From assembly GCA_943704415.1 (NCBI GenBank), contig CALSCO010001329.1, forward strand, positions 1 through 33,508: DNA of 33,508 bases, in the 5' to 3' direction. The notes under the pieces were generated by a model. It made no database searches. It saw only the letters and a program-made list of their open reading frames with translations, and was not told where the DNA came from. This document shows positions 30,884 through 33,508 of the stretch, piece after piece (the first letter of the stretch is position 1; each line of letters begins with the position of its first letter). The DNA comes from Parvularia atlantis. Its lineage: Eukaryota > Opisthokonta > Rotosphaerida. A program made the translations under genes and the position numbers.

Positions 30884-32336
30884 CATGCAACCTGACAAAG
30901 CGCGCACAGGCCATCACGATCGTCGTCACCGCCAACGGACGTGCTGGCCTTAATGGCGAGGTGCCGTGCGACGCCGTGCACCGCCGCGCCGCTGACGCGC
31001 TGTGCGCAGCACTCGCCGCTGGACGGCATTGTCGCGGGCCAGATGGCCGACTACATCGCGGCACGGTGCGTCACCGCATGCGCATCGCTTGTGGCTCACG
31101 CGCAGCATGCTTCAGTGAGCAAGAGACTGACTTTCAGGCCCTCGCCGCTAACATGCAGCGCGTAAGCACAACCGAGCTGCCCGCATGGCAGCGCCTGCGC
31201 CTCACGGTCGACCTCCGCGTTCAGCAGGTGCGCTCCCCCCTGCGCGCACGTGTGGCAACTCACCGCGCCTCAGGCCGTTGTGGTCGCGCGGCAGCGCTGG
31301 GCCGACGATTGCGCGAGCCTCGGCCTCCGCACGCTGCAGCTGCTGAGCTTTGGCATCGACGACCTCAAGGAGTTCAGTGCGTGTGGCGGTCACTCGCACA
31401 CGCCGCGGCGTCTGACTGCCTCTGCGCGTCCAGCCACGCTCAGTGCCGATGCGTTTGTGCAGATGGCGCTGCAGCTTGCATTTGCGCGCATGCACGGCCG
31501 ACTCGCCGCGACGTACGAGACGGCGGCCACGCGCCGGTCAGCACACGTCTGCCGCTCGTGTGCGCAGGCTCATTAGTGCTCGCCGCAGCTTCTTGCACGG
31601 CCGCACCGAGTGTGTGCGCGTGCTCACGACCGAGCAGAAGGCATTCGTGACCAAGATGCTCGACCCGAACGCGCGGGTGCGTATGTCGCTGTTGATCACG
31701 ACTGGCCTGACGCTGCGCGCAGGAGGGCCAGCGGTACGCTGCTCTGCAGCGCGCGTGCGCTGCGCACGTCGACCAACTCAAGCGCTGCTCAGGCGGCCTC
31801 GGCGTGGATCGCCACTTGCTGGGCCTGCGGCTGGTGCCGTGCGCGACGCTTGCTTCCACCGAGCCTTTCCGTCTGACGCCGCGGCTTGCACGCACGGCAG
31901 GTGATGCGTCCAGACGAATCCGAGTCGGCCGGCCTGTTTGCCGACGCGCTGTTTGAGCGCTCGTCGCACTGGACGCTCTCCACCAGCAACATGAGCCAGG
32001 CCTGCAGGCATCGCACCCGCCGCCATCGCCCGTCGCCGCGCTGACGCCATGCCCCAGACGCATGTATCCCGGCTACGGCCCAGGCTACCCCGACGGCTAC
32101 GGCGCGTGCTACGCCTTCAACGACCGCGTGCTCAAGCTGGGCATCTCGTGCATGCGCAGCGCCGCTGAGCCCGCCGTTGACGCGGCGGCGTATGGCGAGG
32201 TGCGCGCGCAGCAATCCAAGCGTGCGCGGCGTGCACAGCTCACAGGCACGCACCGTCGCAGGCGGTGGTGGCCGCACTCGTCGACCTGCGCAGCCTGTGC
32301 CAGTGGCACCAGATGACGGCGCTGTCGTCTCTTTGA
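29617..32336 (+). CDS. CRAT: Carnitine O-acetyltransferase (choline/carnitine acyltransferase family)
   Basis: Sixteen exons give about 621 residues: 29617-29687, 29751-30207, 30258-30379, 30430-30523, 30578-30694, 30747-30803, 30910-30960, 31010-31065, 31116-31227, 31274-31376, 31434-31536, 31589-31676, 31723-31833, 31901-32007, 32058-32199, 32262-32336. The N-terminus has the family start LPPLPVPPLDATLQRYLAS, then SWLARWWLERAYLAWRAPLP. Catalytic His324 lies in GEHSPLDGIV, and the STS motif (LSTSNMSQ) and GYPDGYGACY follow. AFVQMALQLAFARMHGRLA and YETAATRRF are also diagnostic. It moves acetyl groups between CoA and carnitine for export from peroxisomes or mitochondria. It starts directly at the catalytic fold without a presequence. 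The C-terminus SSL is at best a weak peroxisomal signal. Two introns (30804-30909, 32008-32057) need GC donors. The exon at 30747 could start at 30759. Confidence 0.92.
30805..30880 (+). repeat. (CA)38 microsatellite inside a carnitine acetyltransferase intron
   Basis: Thirty-eight uninterrupted CA units follow directly after the apparent GC donor of intron 30804-30909 and end before its CTGACA branch-like site. It is the longest simple repeat in the window and makes this intron about twice the usual length. Such a tract is expected to vary in length between isolates. Confidence 0.98.
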
Positions 32337-32552
32337 GTTTTGTAGCGTTGCCACGGTTGCGATCGTCAGCCTGATTTCCGTTTTCCTTTCCGGCCCTCAA
32401 CCCCGCCCAGCCCGGACACCACCGGCGGTCGCACGCTGTTTCCTTACTGCTCGCACTCTAGTGTGTCGTTGCCGCACTCTGGCTGACGCCTTGTCGGGCG
32501 AAGCAGAGCGTTTCAAGTTCAAGTTGACACCCTAAACTAGCCACATGAGCAG
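32337..32552 (+). promoter_or_regulatory. Intergenic or 5' region before the last gene
   Basis: About 215 bp follow the acetyltransferase stop. The first 60-70 bp are pyrimidine-rich (TTTCCGTTTTCCTTTCC), a local drop in GC that fits a terminator or promoter. It ends with CTAAACTAG and GAGCAG, which can serve as branch site and acceptor for the next coding block. I find no convincing first exon, so the 5' end of the last gene is not located. Confidence 0.4.
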
Positions 32553-33508
32553 CCGTTCAAGGCCGCGGGGACCTACGTCGTGTGTTACGCGTCGGATGCG
32601 GCGCCGACGTACCAGGTGCAGGCGGCGGTGCAGCTAACGGCGATCCCGCTGCCGGCCGGCGACGGCCGAAACGGTGACAGGCGTGACGCCGACATCGGTG
32701 CAGCTGGGCGCGACGGTGGGGCTGGCGGTGACGGGGCTGGTGCCGTCGACGCTCAGCTACGTGGCGTTTGCGCTGGCCGACTCGCTGGGCCGGGCCGACT
32801 GCGCGACGCGCGTGCTGGTGACGGCGTACACGTCGAGCCCAGTGTCGTTCACGGCATCGTTCGCGCGGCCGGGCATCTACCACATGTGCGTGTTGACCGA
32901 CGGCGGGCAGACGTACGTCGAGCAGGCCGCGGCGCAGTCGTACCTGACCGTGACCGGTGCATGCGCGCCCCTGCACTCGCGGGTAAGCTGCAGCAGCTGA
33001 CGTGCTGTACGCGCGCGGCAGACAACGCCGTGCGCACGACGGCCACACCGACGCATCATACGCGACCGACACGAGCGTGTGCGGCTCGAGCACGGCGTAC
33101 AGCGCTGTGCGTGTTCTCTCAAACGAGCGCTCTGTCAACTGATCGGTGCCGCGCAGCTCGACTTCTACCGCCCTGCGATGCTGCTCGACTCGAGTGCGCG
33201 TGGCTGCGGCGGCCTGGTGACGACCGGCTTCAACGGGCGGTACAACGGCGACGCAGCGGCGTGCACGGCCGCGCCCGACCTCGTGAGCACGTTCACGACG
33301 GCGCTGATCTACAGGTGCGCCCTTTTGCCCTCTGTCGGGGTGCCCGCCTATTGACCGCGTCGCAGCAACCCGTCGTGGGCGTCGTGTCGGGCGGGACGAC
33401 GGTCGTGCTGTCGATCTTTTCGCTGTGCAGCAACTCGGGCATGTACTTCACGACGCTGCAGCTGCCGCACACGAGCGCCGCGGCGGCCAACACGACGTTC
33501 CTGCGCAT
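32553..33508 (+). CDS. Partial gene for a cysteine-containing repeat protein, probably cell-surface or secreted
   Basis: The window ends inside this gene. Coding blocks are about 32553-32655, 32660-32956, 33157-33314 and 33366-33508. Two blocks share a repeat: AAGTYVVCYASDAAPTYQVQ and RPGIYHMCVLTDGGQTYVEQ align without gaps as G-x-Y-x-x-C-x3-D-x3-T-Y-x-x-Q. After the first comes LTAIPLP and after the second YLTV. Between them is TPTSVQLGATVGLAVTGLVP, giving alternating beta-rich, Thr/Val/Ser-rich units that suggest an extracellular Ig-like or beta-sandwich array. Later text (MLLDSSARGCGGLVTTGF, SIFSLCSNSGMYFTTLQLPH) keeps this character. The blocks do not all join in one frame with ordinary introns (near 32655, 33022-33156 and 33315-33365). 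Unrecognised introns, sequence errors or a decayed copy are all possible. No family name is assigned. Confidence 0.55.

Noticed and set aside
1-33508. Transposons, virus-like elements, CRISPR arrays, rRNA or tRNA genes
   Set aside because: I found no transposase, reverse transcriptase, integrase or capsid motifs, no long terminal repeats, no spaced direct-repeat arrays and no convincing tRNA or rRNA sequence.

Overview
The window is 33.5 kb of GC-rich, gene-dense nuclear DNA from a eukaryote. About 16 genes lie on both strands, mostly 20-170 bp apart. Nearly all are cut by tiny spliceosomal introns (about 43-110 bp, most 50-65). The usual donor is GTGCG and the branch site resembles CTGAC or CTCAC, close to a CGCAG acceptor. 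I rebuilt exon joins by hand by following conserved protein families from frame to frame; most gene models close as an exact multiple of three. A C2H2 factor with Mig1/CreA-type fingers, a Sno/Pdx2 glutaminase and Trm2 point to a fungus or a close relative. HPS1, a UTX-type KDM6, EED and Aquarius, lost from many familiar yeasts, suggest an early-diverging zoosporic (chytrid-like) fungus or another unicellular opisthokont. The lineage is inference.

Layout: (0.2-1.1 kb, +) an AIRAPL/ZFAND2-type AN1 zinc-finger protein; (1.3-2.6, -) an intronless C2H2 regulator with a 1.3-kb upstream region; (3.9-6.4, +) HPS1, a BLOC-3 subunit; (6.5-7.2, +) a MaoC/HTD2 dehydratase; (7.2-8.7, -) SUA5; (8.7-9.7, -) ELP5; (9.7-16.3, +) Aquarius with 34 introns; (16.4-17.7, -) NDUFAF5; (17.8-18.6, +) PDX2; (18.8-19.6, -) a four-helix membrane protein; (19.8-22.4, +) TRM2; (22.5-24.2, -) an SCCPDH-type oxidoreductase; (24.3-27.1, +) a KDM6/UTX-type JmjC demethylase; (27.2-29.1, +) EED; (29.1-29.6) an unresolved reading frame; (29.6-32.3, +) a carnitine acetyltransferase; (32.5-end, +) part of a repeat-bearing, probably extracellular protein.

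The main result is that a predicted H3K27 demethylase (KDM6) and the PRC2 subunit that reads H3K27me3 (EED) sit head-to-tail with 106 bp between them. Both keep their key residues: the Fe ligands H459/E461/H539 have UTX spacing, and the EED aromatic cage is complete apart from a Tyr-to-Phe swap. An eraser and a reader/writer of the same mark are therefore direct neighbours. Other themes are three tRNA-modification genes (SUA5, ELP5, TRM2), three probable mitochondrial functions (HTD2, NDUFAF5, and SUA5 through its leader) and an unusually high share of GC-AG introns (7 of about 117 in my models). I saw no rRNA or tRNA gene, CRISPR array or recognisable transposon.
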